Assembly: GCA_023388055.1 (NCBI GenBank)
Contig: JAEWGW010000006.1
Location: 73,065-137,064 of the forward strand
From: Bacillota bacterium
Lineage (GTDB): Bacteria > Bacillota > Bacilli > Paenibacillales > NBRC-103111
Length of the DNA stretch: 64,000 bases
Direction: 5' to 3'
Shown: piece by piece, positions 52,756-61,159 of the stretch
Numbering within the stretch: the stretch's first letter is position 1
Layout: every line of letters starts with the position of its first letter
Notes under the pieces: model-generated
What the model saw: the letters and a program-made list of their open reading frames with translations, nothing else
What the model was told of the DNA's origin: nothing
Databases searched by the model: none
Made by a program: the position numbers and the translations under genes

Positions 52756-53502
52756 ATGCATATACTTTGGGTTGAGGATGAGGAGGAGCTGCTGGCAGAG
52801 GGCGGACGTTTTTTGCGCGGGGAGGGCTGCCGGGTTTCTGAAGCCCGCAGCGCTGAGGAGGTACCTGCCCTAATAACGCAGGATAAACCGGATTTGCTGC
52901 TGGTGGATTGGACGTTGGCCGGGCGTGAGACGGGACTGGACCTGTGCCGGCGCAATGACCGGGAGTGGCAGCTGCCGCTGTTGATGCTGACCGCCAAGGG
53001 GGATGAGTTCGACCGGGTGCTGGCTTTGGAGCTGGGGGCGGATGACTACATCCAGAAGCCCTTCAGCCTGCGGGAGCTGCTAGCGCGGATGAAGGCGGTG
53101 CTGCGGCGGTCCGGGAGAGCCGGAATCAGCCGCAACGGGGGTGAGGCGGAGGCTGCTCCGGTTCACATTGACCCAATCCTGCGAAGAGGGCGGCTGACGG
53201 TGCATCCCGAGCACTACCAGGCACGGCTGGACGGAAAATTGCTGGAGCTGACCCGGACGGAGTTTGCGTTGCTGGAGCGGCTGGCCCGGCGTCCGGGGAG
53301 AGTGTTTACCCGGGCTCACCTGATGGAGGAGGCGTTGGGGGATACATACGCAGGTTATGAGCGTACTATTGACAGTCATATCCGGAATTTGCGCCGGAAG
53401 CTGGGGGATGATCCGGCCCATCCCGAATTCATCCAGACGATATATGGAGTAGGGTATAAGTTTACTCCCGGTCCGGATGAAAAAACGGGAGTAGAGGTAT
53501 GA
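52756..53502 (+). CDS. OmpR/PhoB-family response regulator
   Basis: The 248-residue protein has a receiver with acidic pocket Glu7-Asp8, phosphoacceptor Asp51 (LLVDWTLAG), LTAKGDEF and the Lys of IQKPF, then an OmpR-type winged helix (about 135-240; LTRTEFALLERLARRPGRVF, YERTIDSHIRNLRRKL). GAGGGGAG precedes ATG 52756 and the stop overlaps the kinase ATG by four bases. With the kinase it probably controls the exporter genes downstream. Confidence 0.92.
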   Translation: MHILWVEDEEELLAEGGRFLRGEGCRVSEARSAEEVPALITQDKPDLLLVDWTLAGRETGLDLCRRNDREWQLPLLMLTAKGDEFDRVLALELGADDYIQKPFSLRELLARMKAVLRRSGRAGISRNGGEAEAAPVHIDPILRRGRLTVHPEHYQARLDGKLLELTRTEFALLERLARRPGRVFTRAHLMEEALGDTYAGYERTIDSHIRNLRRKLGDDPAHPEFIQTIYGVGYKFTPGPDEKTGVEV

Positions 53503-54818
53503 GGAAAATAGCAGCGCTATTTCCGGAGCGCGCCCGGATTTCCGTGCTGCTGGCGGTGATTGGTATCCTGACCGCAATGTTGACGGCGGCGCTGTTTACC
53601 GGGCCCGCCGACGGCGAGGAGGAAGCGGAGCGGCTGGCACTGTATTGGAGCCGGTACGTGAGTCTGGCTCTGGGTGCCGGCGTGAGCCCGCAAGGATTGG
53701 AGGTGCAGCTCCGCCAGGATGCCGGAGCGTATCCGTTCCCAAGCGGCTTCCGCCTGACCGTCACCGACGGGACGGGCGCGACCCTTGCCGCTTATTCGCG
53801 GTTGGAGGCTGCCCCGCGGTATGCGGCAGCCAAGGCTTTTGTGGCCGGCGGCGGTCCAGCCGGCACGGTCAGAGCGGAGACAGCGGCCGGGCGGGCGCCG
53901 GCCGTGTGGCTCCGCTCTGTAGGGGCCGGGGCCGCCGCGGCGCTGCTGGCGGGCCCGGCCCTGTGGGTGCAGCGCCGGCGCTGGCGGCAGCGGCTGGCGC
54001 ATTGGGCGGACCGGGCGGCCGGAATCACGGAGGCCTCCCGGTCCGGCAGTGATACGGCAGCGGAGAAGCTGCTGCCGGAGGAGCAGCAGCTTGCCGGCAG
54101 TATAGCGGAGGCCGGCAAGCTGGTCAATCAGTTGCAGACGGCCAGGCAAACGATGGTGGCCGAGGTGGCCCATGAGCTCCGCACCCCGTTATCTGTGCTG
54201 CGGGTAGCTATGGACAATGCCTTGTACGAAAACCGGCCGCTGCCTCCGGAACGCCTGGCGGTTTTGTCCGAGCAAATTGCCGCCATGACTCGGCTTGTGC
54301 AGGATCTTCAGGATCTATCCCTGGCAGAGAACGGAACGCTGCAGTTGGACAAAAGCTGGTTCGAACCGGCGGCAACAGCCGCTTCTATTGCGGAATTGCT
54401 GGAACCGGAGGCAGACGAAAAGGGTATTGGTCTTGTGCTCAGTCTGGAATCCAGCATCAAGGTGTACGCGGATGAGAGGCGTGTCCGCCAGCTGCTGCTG
54501 AATGTGCTGGGCAATGCCCTGCGCCATGCGCGAAGCCGGATTGAGCTGAATATTGCTTCAACTTCGACGGCTGGAGAATGGGCCATTACAGTCCAGGATG
54601 ATGGTTGGGGCTTGGAAACGGAGGAAGCGGAGCAGCTATTCCAGCGTTATTACCGCAAACGGACTTACGCCGATGGCAGTCCGGCACCGCGGGGAATTGG
54701 TCTGGGCCTGGCGGTTGTAAAAGGCATTGCCGAGGCTCATGGAGGCACCGCTTCGGTAACCAGCCGGTTTGGGGAGGGGGCCACCTTCACGGTGAAGCTG
54801 CCGCTGTTCCGGGAGTAG
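53499..54818 (+). CDS. Sensor histidine kinase
   Basis: The 439-residue protein has two transmembrane helices (about 12-34 and 137-156) with a 100-residue extracytoplasmic loop, a short linker, a HisKA domain with His225 in VAHELRTPLS, and a HATPase domain (NALRHARSRIELN, DDGWGLE, GIGLGLAVVKGI). It is somewhat richer in GC and Ala than its neighbours. The extracytoplasmic loop distinguishes it from BceS-type intramembrane sensors, so it may sense a ligand directly. Confidence 0.9.
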   Translation: MRKIAALFPERARISVLLAVIGILTAMLTAALFTGPADGEEEAERLALYWSRYVSLALGAGVSPQGLEVQLRQDAGAYPFPSGFRLTVTDGTGATLAAYSRLEAAPRYAAAKAFVAGGGPAGTVRAETAAGRAPAVWLRSVGAGAAAALLAGPALWVQRRRWRQRLAHWADRAAGITEASRSGSDTAAEKLLPEEQQLAGSIAEAGKLVNQLQTARQTMVAEVAHELRTPLSVLRVAMDNALYENRPLPPERLAVLSEQIAAMTRLVQDLQDLSLAENGTLQLDKSWFEPAATAASIAELLEPEADEKGIGLVLSLESSIKVYADERRVRQLLLNVLGNALRHARSRIELNIASTSTAGEWAITVQDDGWGLETEEAEQLFQRYYRKRTYADGSPAPRGIGLGLAVVKGIAEAHGGTASVTSRFGEGATFTVKLPLFRE

Positions 54819-54843
54819 GAGATTTTTCCGGAAAGCAGTGCTG

Positions 54844-55026
54844 TAACGGAACTAACCGACTCTTACAGTGGGTAATGCATCCTTTTGGGATTCTTACGGA
54901 ACTATAAGACTCTTAAACGCGAAAAACCTGGTATTCGGCTGCTGAAAACCCTTCTAAGAGCCGCTGAGTTCCGCTACAGCTGAAAAAAGACCAAAAAGTG
55001 TGTCTAAGGTCGTCTCAGTTCCGTTA
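54844..55026. repeat. 183-bp four-arm dyad element, copy B
   Basis: Direct arms TAACGGAACT (54844) and TTACGGAACT (54894), each ending CTCTTA, are mirrored by inverted arms ending AGTTCCGCTA (54976) and AGTTCCGTTA (55026). It aligns with copy A without gaps. It occupies most of the gap between the kinase and the ABC exporter genes. Confidence 0.85.
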
Positions 55027-55050
55027 CAGCTGGAGGCAGGGCAGATTGTT

Positions 55051-55124
55051 GCGAGTAAGGTGGAACGGGTAACGCTACAACTGGAAGCATGCTATTTGTG
55101 GCGGGTAAAGCGGATCGGTTAGCG
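55051..55124 (+). repeat. Direct repeat pair with the same 50-bp period
   Basis: A 24-base unit at 55051-55074 (GCGAGTAAGG...GGGTAACG) recurs at 55101-55124 (GCGGGTAAAG...GGTTAGCG) with about 18 matches of 24. The offset is exactly 50, as in the dyad elements, but no inverted partners are seen. The remaining bases to 55293 show nothing clear. Confidence 0.55.
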
Positions 55125-55293
55125 TGAAGAGGTTGTGTCGGTGTTCTGCCGCAGCCACGTCTGGGATAGCTGCACAGGTGCTCCCGCGCAAAACTGCACA
55201 GCTTCTGCACAATGTCTCGACGATGGCTTCACATCGGGTTGTTATGATGAGGGCATCACCTGCCCCGGGCGGGAGCAGAGAGGAGAGCTTTCA

Positions 55294-55980
55294 TTGATAA
55301 AGGCAGAGCAAATCAACAAAACCTACGGAACTGGCAGGGAGGCGGCCAAAGCCCTGCGCGAGATTAGTCTGGAGCTGGGCAAGGGGGAAATGGCTGCAGT
55401 GACGGGACCCTCCGGCTGCGGGAAAACCACCCTGCTTCATGTGCTGGCCGGACTGGAAACACCGGACAGCGGGACGATCCGGCTGGAGGGCCAGGTCATC
55501 AATGCGCTGGACGAAAAAGCTCTGGCCGAGGTCAGACTGCGCAAAATGGGCTTTGTGTTCCAGTCCTATCATCTGGTTCCGGTGCTGAGTGCGGAGGAGA
55601 ATATCCGACTGCCCTTGCTGGCGGCGGGTATGAGCCGGAAGGAGGCGGAGGCCCGTTCCCGGGAGATGCTGGAGCTGGTGGGGCTCTCCAACAAAGCCGG
55701 CGCCTACCCGTCCCAATTATCCGGCGGGCAGAACCAACGGGTTGCCATTGCCCGAGCGGTGGCGGGACGGCCGGGCATTCTATTTGCGGACGAGCCTACC
55801 GGCGCCCTGGATTCCGACACGGCAGAGCAGATTATCGGACTATTGGAAATGCTGAACCGGCAATATGCCATGACCGTGCTCCTGGTCACCCACGATGAGC
55901 GGCATGCCAAGCGGATGCCCCGGCAGATCCGGATGTTCAACGGCCGGATTGTGGAGGATGGGGGGCAGCCAACATGCTGA
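55294..55980 (+). CDS. ABC exporter ATPase, MacB/LolD type
   Basis: The 228-residue ATPase has Walker A GPSGCGKTT, Q-loop FVFQSYHLVPVLSAEENI, signature LSGGQNQRVAIARAV, Walker B ILFADEPTGALD and VTHDERHA. This is the pattern of LolD/MacB-type exporters. TTG 55294 follows AGGAGAG; the longer upstream frame has no support. It overlaps its permease by seven bases. Confidence 0.9.
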   Translation: MIKAEQINKTYGTGREAAKALREISLELGKGEMAAVTGPSGCGKTTLLHVLAGLETPDSGTIRLEGQVINALDEKALAEVRLRKMGFVFQSYHLVPVLSAEENIRLPLLAAGMSRKEAEARSREMLELVGLSNKAGAYPSQLSGGQNQRVAIARAVAGRPGILFADEPTGALDSDTAEQIIGLLEMLNRQYAMTVLLVTHDERHAKRMPRQIRMFNGRIVEDGGQPTC

Positions 55981-58742
55981 ACCATAGCCTGGCCTGGCGT
56001 ATGGGGGCTTTATATCTGCGCCGTCAGCTTCGCCAAACCTTGCTCAGCGCACTGGCGGGAGCAATCGGTGCCATGCTCATCACCATGTCCATTTTTCACT
56101 ACGGCTCCGTCCGCACCAGCGGCGAAGCATGGTTAAAGGAACATTTTGGCCCGGTGGATTGGGCGCTGGTGCCAGCCCAAACGGAGGTTTTTACTCCTGA
56201 GGCGGCAGCCAAAATCACCGGAGGCGGAGTGCCGTCCGTTCTGCCTTACCGCTACCTGTCTGCCGTGTCTACCGCGGCGACCCTTTATTCCCAGGAGCAG
56301 GCCAGTGCGGATGCATTATCCGTGTCCCAGGCTCAAGTACTGGGTTTCGAGTGGAAGGACGCAGCAGCTTTTGACCCGGCAACTCCGCTATGGAGCTCTC
56401 CCCTAAAACCGGGAGAGGCCATACTGGACGAACAAACAGCAGGACAATTGGGAATCAAGCCTGGGGACGCTGTGTATGTGTCCGGCAAGAACGGGCAGCG
56501 CCACGGGTTTGTGGTCCGGGAAACACCGGCACCGGCAGGTCTAAGCGGCTACCGGGGTGACGGCGCACGCCTAAGCGGCACCCTGCTGCTTCATACCGAT
56601 GACGCCCGGCGGATCGCGGGAGTGGAGGCCCAACAAACCAATCTGATACTGGCAACCCGGATCAATACGTCGGACAGTGTTCAGGGAATGAGCATCCTTC
56701 CGGAACAGAACGGTTTGTATGACATCCGGTATATCAAGATGAACGCAGAAGGGATGGCCGAAAGCAATTTGGTTGTGGTCATTCTGATCATCAGCATGAC
56801 AGCCATATTTTCCAGCGCGTTTTTGTTGAGGCAGATCGTTCTGATGCTGGCAGAGTCCCGGACGGAGCTGTACGGTGTTCTGAGGGCCATTGGCTTGAAC
56901 CGCGGACAGGTGAGGAGCCTGTTCAGAGCGGAGGCGTTGCTATTAGGCGTAGGTTCAGGTGCAGCCGGAATCCTGATGGGGCTGGCCGGAGGTTATGCCA
57001 TGGTGCGGGCTATCTATGGGACGGAGCTGGCGCAGGAGTTAGGCGCGTCAGGTATTCCAGTCCACCCTGGTTTATCGGCACCGGTGCTGGTTGGGGGAAT
57101 CGCAGCGGTTCTCATCTACCAACTGGTGCTGGTGCTGGCAGCCAGCCGGAGCGCTGGGGCAGGCAGCATCGTATCGGCACTGCGCGGCGGCAACCGGGAG
57201 ATCCGGATTTCCCGGCGGAGGCCCGGTGCGGCACTGAGGGCGCTTTTGGCCATTGTTCTGCCATGTGCGGGAATTGTGGGGCTGCATGTCTATATGGCGC
57301 TGGTTTGGAAGCCGGGACAAGCCGATTCGGAGAATGTGCTGGGTTTCGCCGGGATATGGCTGATTGCAGTTGCAGCGCTGGTTCTGTTGCTGCAAACATG
57401 CCTGATCGGAGCGGGGAAGCGGCTAAGCGCCAAGGCAGGCCCGTCTGTACTGCTCGCTGTGAAATACGCCAGCCAGCGGAGGGGCCGCTCCTTCACCGTC
57501 ATGCTGCTGTTTGCCGTAGGGATGATGGCTATTACCTTCACCTCCGGGCTGGGGGGACTGATCGTGGGCAATATGAATCCCAATCAGGGTGTGCGTACCA
57601 TGTTGGGCTACGACGGTTTTGTTCCTTATGAATCGGCAGCGGAAAAACAGGCGGTGGAGCGGCTGCTGAGGGAGGATGAGGCTCTGAAGCGGCTTGTTGC
57701 GGAATCTGCCGATGTGAAGCCGTTGATGGTTGCACCGCAGATGCCCGGCGAGAAAAGCCGGCGCAGTCAGGCTGTCATTCCGGTTCGTCAGGACCTGCTG
57801 TCCAACGGGCAATGGTCGTTGTCCGCCCGGGCACCCGAATTTGCCGATGACGAAGCGGCCTGGAGCAAGGTTATGTCCGATCCCGGCTATATTGTAATGC
57901 CGAATCATTACCGGGATTATGGCGGGAACCAGTCGGAAACCTACTGGAAGCCAGAAAAGCTGTTTAAGCCGGGGGATAAAGTAGAGCTCGGATTCTTCCG
58001 AAATGAACGGGTGGCGGAAGGCGCTGCCCCTGATCTTACCATGACGTTTACCATTGCGGGCTTCGCCGACCCCAATACGGCCGACAGTGTTGCTACCCTA
58101 TATGCCTATGCGGCCGCCTATGTGCATCCGGAGATCTGGAGCAAGCTGCAGGATTACCATCATCCGTGGCCCAATCAGACCCATACCGGCTTGCTGCTTC
58201 TGAAGTTTGACCGCACACAGCTGGAGCTGGATGCCCAAATTGCCCAAAGGCTGACCTCCGGCGGGGCTGGAAAGGTGATCATTCCGTATCTGGACAGCTG
58301 GCGGGAGTACAACGCTAATAAGCGGCTGGTGGATGGTTTTATCGGATTCGCCGCATTGTCCTCGGCCATCGGGCTTTTGGGTCTTGGTGTCCTGCAGAAA
58401 CGCTCCATCCATGAACGGCAGCGGGAAATCGCTATGCTGAGAAGCGCAGGTGTGCCTTCCCGGCTCCTGCGGCGGGCATTTTTGCTGGAAGGAAGCTTGC
58501 TTGGGGGAATGGGGCTGCTGGCCGGCTGGGGGATTGGCCTGACTGGAGCACAGGGCTTTATCCGTCTGCTCCAAAGCGATCTCAGGCCTTGGGAATCGGC
58601 GATTCCAGCCCAATTTCAGTGGGGTCTTCTCGGAGGCGTTATGCTCGTCATGATGCTGCTGGCGGTTCTGTTCCAGCTTTCGCCTGCCCGCTCCGCACTG
58701 CGCGGCTCACCTGCGGACACCCTGCGGAAGGCGGATGTATAA
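55974..58742 (+). CDS. Large FtsX-like ABC permease with duplicated domain
   Basis: The 922-residue protein has a first transmembrane helix near residue 22-45, a large extracytoplasmic domain (about 50-255), three helices (260-385), two to four central helices (415-525), a second extracytoplasmic domain (about 540-770) and three final helices (790-915). Two FtsX regions are recognisable by the RTELYGVLRAIGLNRGQVR and RQREIAMLRSAGVPSRLLR motifs after helix 2 of each. This is the layout of large MacB-like exporters. Together with the adjacent two-component system it resembles an envelope-stress or peptide-resistance module; the substrate is unknown. Confidence 0.88.
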   Translation: MLNHSLAWRMGALYLRRQLRQTLLSALAGAIGAMLITMSIFHYGSVRTSGEAWLKEHFGPVDWALVPAQTEVFTPEAAAKITGGGVPSVLPYRYLSAVSTAATLYSQEQASADALSVSQAQVLGFEWKDAAAFDPATPLWSSPLKPGEAILDEQTAGQLGIKPGDAVYVSGKNGQRHGFVVRETPAPAGLSGYRGDGARLSGTLLLHTDDARRIAGVEAQQTNLILATRINTSDSVQGMSILPEQNGLYDIRYIKMNAEGMAESNLVVVILIISMTAIFSSAFLLRQIVLMLAESRTELYGVLRAIGLNRGQVRSLFRAEALLLGVGSGAAGILMGLAGGYAMVRAIYGTELAQELGASGIPVHPGLSAPVLVGGIAAVLIYQLVLVLAASRSAGAGSIVSALRGGNREIRISRRRPGAALRALLAIVLPCAGIVGLHVYMALVWKPGQADSENVLGFAGIWLIAVAALVLLLQTCLIGAGKRLSAKAGPSVLLAVKYASQRRGRSFTVMLLFAVGMMAITFTSGLGGLIVGNMNPNQGVRTMLGYDGFVPYESAAEKQAVERLLREDEALKRLVAESADVKPLMVAPQMPGEKSRRSQAVIPVRQDLLSNGQWSLSARAPEFADDEAAWSKVMSDPGYIVMPNHYRDYGGNQSETYWKPEKLFKPGDKVELGFFRNERVAEGAAPDLTMTFTIAGFADPNTADSVATLYAYAAAYVHPEIWSKLQDYHHPWPNQTHTGLLLLKFDRTQLELDAQIAQRLTSGGAGKVIIPYLDSWREYNANKRLVDGFIGFAALSSAIGLLGLGVLQKRSIHERQREIAMLRSAGVPSRLLRRAFLLEGSLLGGMGLLAGWGIGLTGAQGFIRLLQSDLRPWESAIPAQFQWGLLGGVMLVMMLLAVLFQLSPARSALRGSPADTLRKADV

Positions 58743-58760
58743 CGCAGTAATGCTGCTTTT

Positions 58761-59258
58761 TTATTCTGCATCTTTCTGGCGGTTTGGATCGTTCTCTTCT
58801 TCAAATAAGGTCTGCATGTTCAGATCCAGTGCATTCATAACCCGCCAGAAGGCCTGCATATCCTCTTCATCTATGGATTGGCGGAGCTTGTCCCGCACAT
58901 GGACGGCGGAGGGCAGGCAGGCTTCCAGGACCCGTCGGCCCTCGTCGCTAAGATGTACCTCGCTTTTGCGCTTGTCCGTATGGTCGGCACGGCGGGAGAT
59001 GAGCTTCTTCTTTTCCATGGTTAACAGGATCCGCGTCATGTTCGGACGGTCGTCCATAATGCTGTCCCCCAGTTCCGTTTGGGATTGGGGGCTTTTTACT
59101 GCCAATTTATTGAGGATGAACCACTGCTCCGGCGTCAGATCAAAGCCGCTCTGCTGGAAGGTTATATAATGAAGATGGCGGATCAGGCGCGAGGTCCGGT
59201 ACATCCGGAACGCCACCGTTTCTTGAATGGGGACAACGGAAGAGGTTGACTCCTGCAT
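58761..59258 (-). CDS. MarR-family transcriptional regulator
   Basis: The 165-residue protein has a MarR winged helix: LTPEQWFILNKL, TELGDSIMDDRPNMTRIL recognition region and RRADHTDKRKSEVHLSDEG wing. The N-terminus differs from most MarR proteins by an insert of about 15 residues. ATG at 59258 is supported by AAGGAG just upstream on the minus strand. It is divergent from the MFS exporter and probably represses it. Confidence 0.88.
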   Translation of the reverse strand: MQESTSSVVPIQETVAFRMYRTSRLIRHLHYITFQQSGFDLTPEQWFILNKLAVKSPQSQTELGDSIMDDRPNMTRILLTMEKKKLISRRADHTDKRKSEVHLSDEGRRVLEACLPSAVHVRDKLRQSIDEEDMQAFWRVMNALDLNMQTLFEEENDPNRQKDAE

Positions 59259-59377
59259 GATAACTCCTTTTTGGCTTGCTGGAATGGGATGAACCCTAAG
59301 GATCTGCCTACACATCCTAGAATAGGCCGGAACCGCCGTTGCTGTCAAATTCAGGTCGGACGGGGAAAAGGGCGATT

Positions 59378-59408
59378 TTGTTTCAAAGGGAAAAAGCCCG
59401 GTTATAAG
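59378..59408 (+). promoter_or_regulatory. Candidate promoter of the MFS gene
   Basis: TTGTTT (59378-59383) and TATAAG (59403-59408) have a 19-bp spacer in the MarR-MFS divergent region. The transcript would contain the leader ORF at 59442. Confidence 0.4.
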
Positions 59409-59441
59409 GGTTGCAAATATCCCGGCAGTTGTGAGATTCTT

Positions 59442-59477
59442 ATGGGTGACCCAAGACTGGCTTCACGCCAGTCCTAA
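59442..59477 (+). CDS. Putative 11-residue leader peptide with internal hairpin
   Basis: ATG 59442 opens the frame MGDPRLASRQS, ending at TAA 59475-59477, 25 bases before the MFS start. GACTGGC (59455-59461) and GCCAGTC (59467-59473) form a perfect seven-base hairpin within it, and TGGG/CCCA (59443-59453) a smaller one. No T-run follows, so it is not a terminator. The layout resembles leader peptides controlling resistance genes by ribosome stalling; the ribosome-binding site of the leader is weak. Confidence 0.4.
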   Translation: MGDPRLASRQS

Positions 59478-59502
59478 CGAATTTGCGACCAGGAGTTGTT
59501 TT

Positions 59503-60732
59503 ATGGAGGCTATACCAACGGTACAGATTCTAGGCTTGCGCATGTCCCGGCAGGCCAGAACCAATTTTCAGTGGGATTTTATCGCAGCGGCCCTTTTCAG
59601 TCTTTTTAATGTGGTATTCAATCAGTTCTACATTCCCATTGCCATCCGCGGCGGGGCAACGGACTTTCAGGTCGGGCTCTTGAGTGCCGCGCCGGCTGTA
59701 GGGCTGCTGTTTTCTCCTATCTGGGCTAGCATGGCGGAGCGGCGCCGGGCCAAGTATTTTGTTACCTTCCCCAATATCATCGGACGGCTTCTGATCTTTA
59801 TCCCGGCTTTGTTCACTTCTCCGTGGGTGTTTGTGGGCATCGCCATGGCCTACCAGTTCCTGCAGGGCATTCAGGCACCGGCTTATGCCACCTTGATGAC
59901 GCAGATATATCCTGCCGACATCCGGGGGCGGATTATGGGCTATGTTCGGGTCGCTATGGGGCTCCTGATGATTCCGCTGGCTTTTACCGTGGGCATCTGG
60001 ATTGACCGTGCGGGAAGCTTTTATCCGCTTCTGATCGCAGCCGTAACAGGATCGGTATCGATGGTTGTTTTCAGCATGGTGAAGGAAGAGCGTCTGCCCG
60101 ATCCGCTGGCTGTCGCCCGTAAAAGGGTCCGCTTCCGCGACCAGTTCACCGTTCTGCGGAATAACCGCCCGCTGGTGCTGTTTCTGATTGCCACAACCTT
60201 TTCGGGCTTCGGCAATATGCTGGCCAACCCGCTGTATAACATCATCCAGGTGCAGCGACTGGAGCTGTCCAATATGGACATCGGGATTGTGCGGATCTGC
60301 TACTTTGCCCTTTTGCTCCTGGCGTATTTCTTTATGGGCAGGGTGATCGACCGGTATGGCCCCAAACGGGCGATGATCATCTGTATCAGCTGTCACGTCA
60401 TGTGTACGCTTCTGTACGGCGTATTCGGAACGTATCCGGCAGTGCTTATGGCCAGTGGGCTGCAGGGCTTTGCAGATGCTACATGGGACTTGGGCTGTCT
60501 GGCTTATGTATTCCGACTGGCTCCGGGCAAGGAGGGGGTTGTGTTCGGGCTGCATCTGATGCTGTTCGGCATCCGGGGCACCATCGGACCTCTGCTGGGG
60601 ACAGGATTAAATGGGGTGCTGCCCATCGAAGCCATCATTCTTGCAGCCAGCTTCTTCTGTCTGTGCGGATTTTTGACTCTGGTTCTGGCGAAGGAAAAAG
60701 CGAAGGACCCCGCAGAGCTTGAACCTATGTAA
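59503..60732 (+). CDS. Major facilitator superfamily exporter
   Basis: The 409-residue protein has about 12 transmembrane helices and the MFS loop motif ASMAERRRAKYFV after helix 2, repeated as MGRVIDRYGPKRAM in the second half. The segment QGIQAPAYATLMTQIYPADIRGRIMGY is family-typical of drug/MFS exporters in Paenibacillus. ATG 59503 follows AGGAG (59491-59495). Divergent MarR control suggests induction by a toxic compound. Confidence 0.87.
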   Translation: MEAIPTVQILGLRMSRQARTNFQWDFIAAALFSLFNVVFNQFYIPIAIRGGATDFQVGLLSAAPAVGLLFSPIWASMAERRRAKYFVTFPNIIGRLLIFIPALFTSPWVFVGIAMAYQFLQGIQAPAYATLMTQIYPADIRGRIMGYVRVAMGLLMIPLAFTVGIWIDRAGSFYPLLIAAVTGSVSMVVFSMVKEERLPDPLAVARKRVRFRDQFTVLRNNRPLVLFLIATTFSGFGNMLANPLYNIIQVQRLELSNMDIGIVRICYFALLLLAYFFMGRVIDRYGPKRAMIICISCHVMCTLLYGVFGTYPAVLMASGLQGFADATWDLGCLAYVFRLAPGKEGVVFGLHLMLFGIRGTIGPLLGTGLNGVLPIEAIILAASFFCLCGFLTLVLAKEKAKDPAELEPM

Positions 60733-60758
60733 GCTTTATGGCTGATACGAAATCCCAT

Positions 60759-60800
60759 CCCGTTTCCGTCCGGCATGCTGCCGTGCGGTGCGGGGTTTTT
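60759..60800 (+). terminator. Terminator of the MFS gene
   Basis: A broken stem pairs CCCG, CCG and GGC with GCC, CGG and CGGG around ATGCT, followed by TTTTT. Confidence 0.7.
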
Positions 60801-60819
60801 GCTTTTGGAGGCGCCTTTG

Positions 60820-60848
60820 TTGCTTTTTGGATGCGGTCAAGGTATTGT
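60820..60848 (+). promoter_or_regulatory. Candidate promoter for the small gene pair and helicase
   Basis: TTGCTT (60820-60825) and TATTGT (60843-60848) are 17 bp apart, 34 bases before ATG 60882. Confidence 0.45.
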
Positions 60849-60881
60849 AAAGGACGAGAGATGTTACAGGGGGAGCCGCTC

Positions 60882-61157
60882 ATGGAGTTGAAGGTATTGA
60901 ATGCCCGCATGGAAGTAACGGAAGCGGACGGATATGTCGGCAAGGTGGCGTTTGAAGTGGAAGGCCACAAGGAGCCGTATGAAATTGTGCTGCAAAGCAA
61001 AAAAGGGAAAGAGTGGAGCTATGGTCTTTTTTTCCTGAACCAGCCCGGAGACGAGGATCAGATCCTCGAGGTGGAGGATTGGCTGGAAGAGGATGACGAT
61101 GCCTATTACAGTCTGATTGATGCGGCGAAACAAACGCTGCCGGCTTCAGGAGGTTGA
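60882..61157 (+). CDS. Uncharacterised 91-residue acidic protein
   Basis: I do not recognise this protein. It is beta-rich and strongly acidic at the C-terminus (EVEDWLEEDDDAYYSL). ATG 60882 follows AGGGGGAG by six bases; ATG 60861 is an alternative. The TGA overlaps a TTG of the next frame, and the next gene's preferred ATG is three bases after its stop, so the two are one translation unit with the helicase. Confidence 0.7.
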   Translation: MELKVLNARMEVTEADGYVGKVAFEVEGHKEPYEIVLQSKKGKEWSYGLFFLNQPGDEDQILEVEDWLEEDDDAYYSLIDAAKQTLPASGG

Positions 61158-61159
61158 AT

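Noticed and set aside
59530..60555. 341-residue minus-strand ORF
   Set aside because: It is the reverse of the MFS gene; its His/Gln/Arg-rich composition is typical of antisense to membrane helices.
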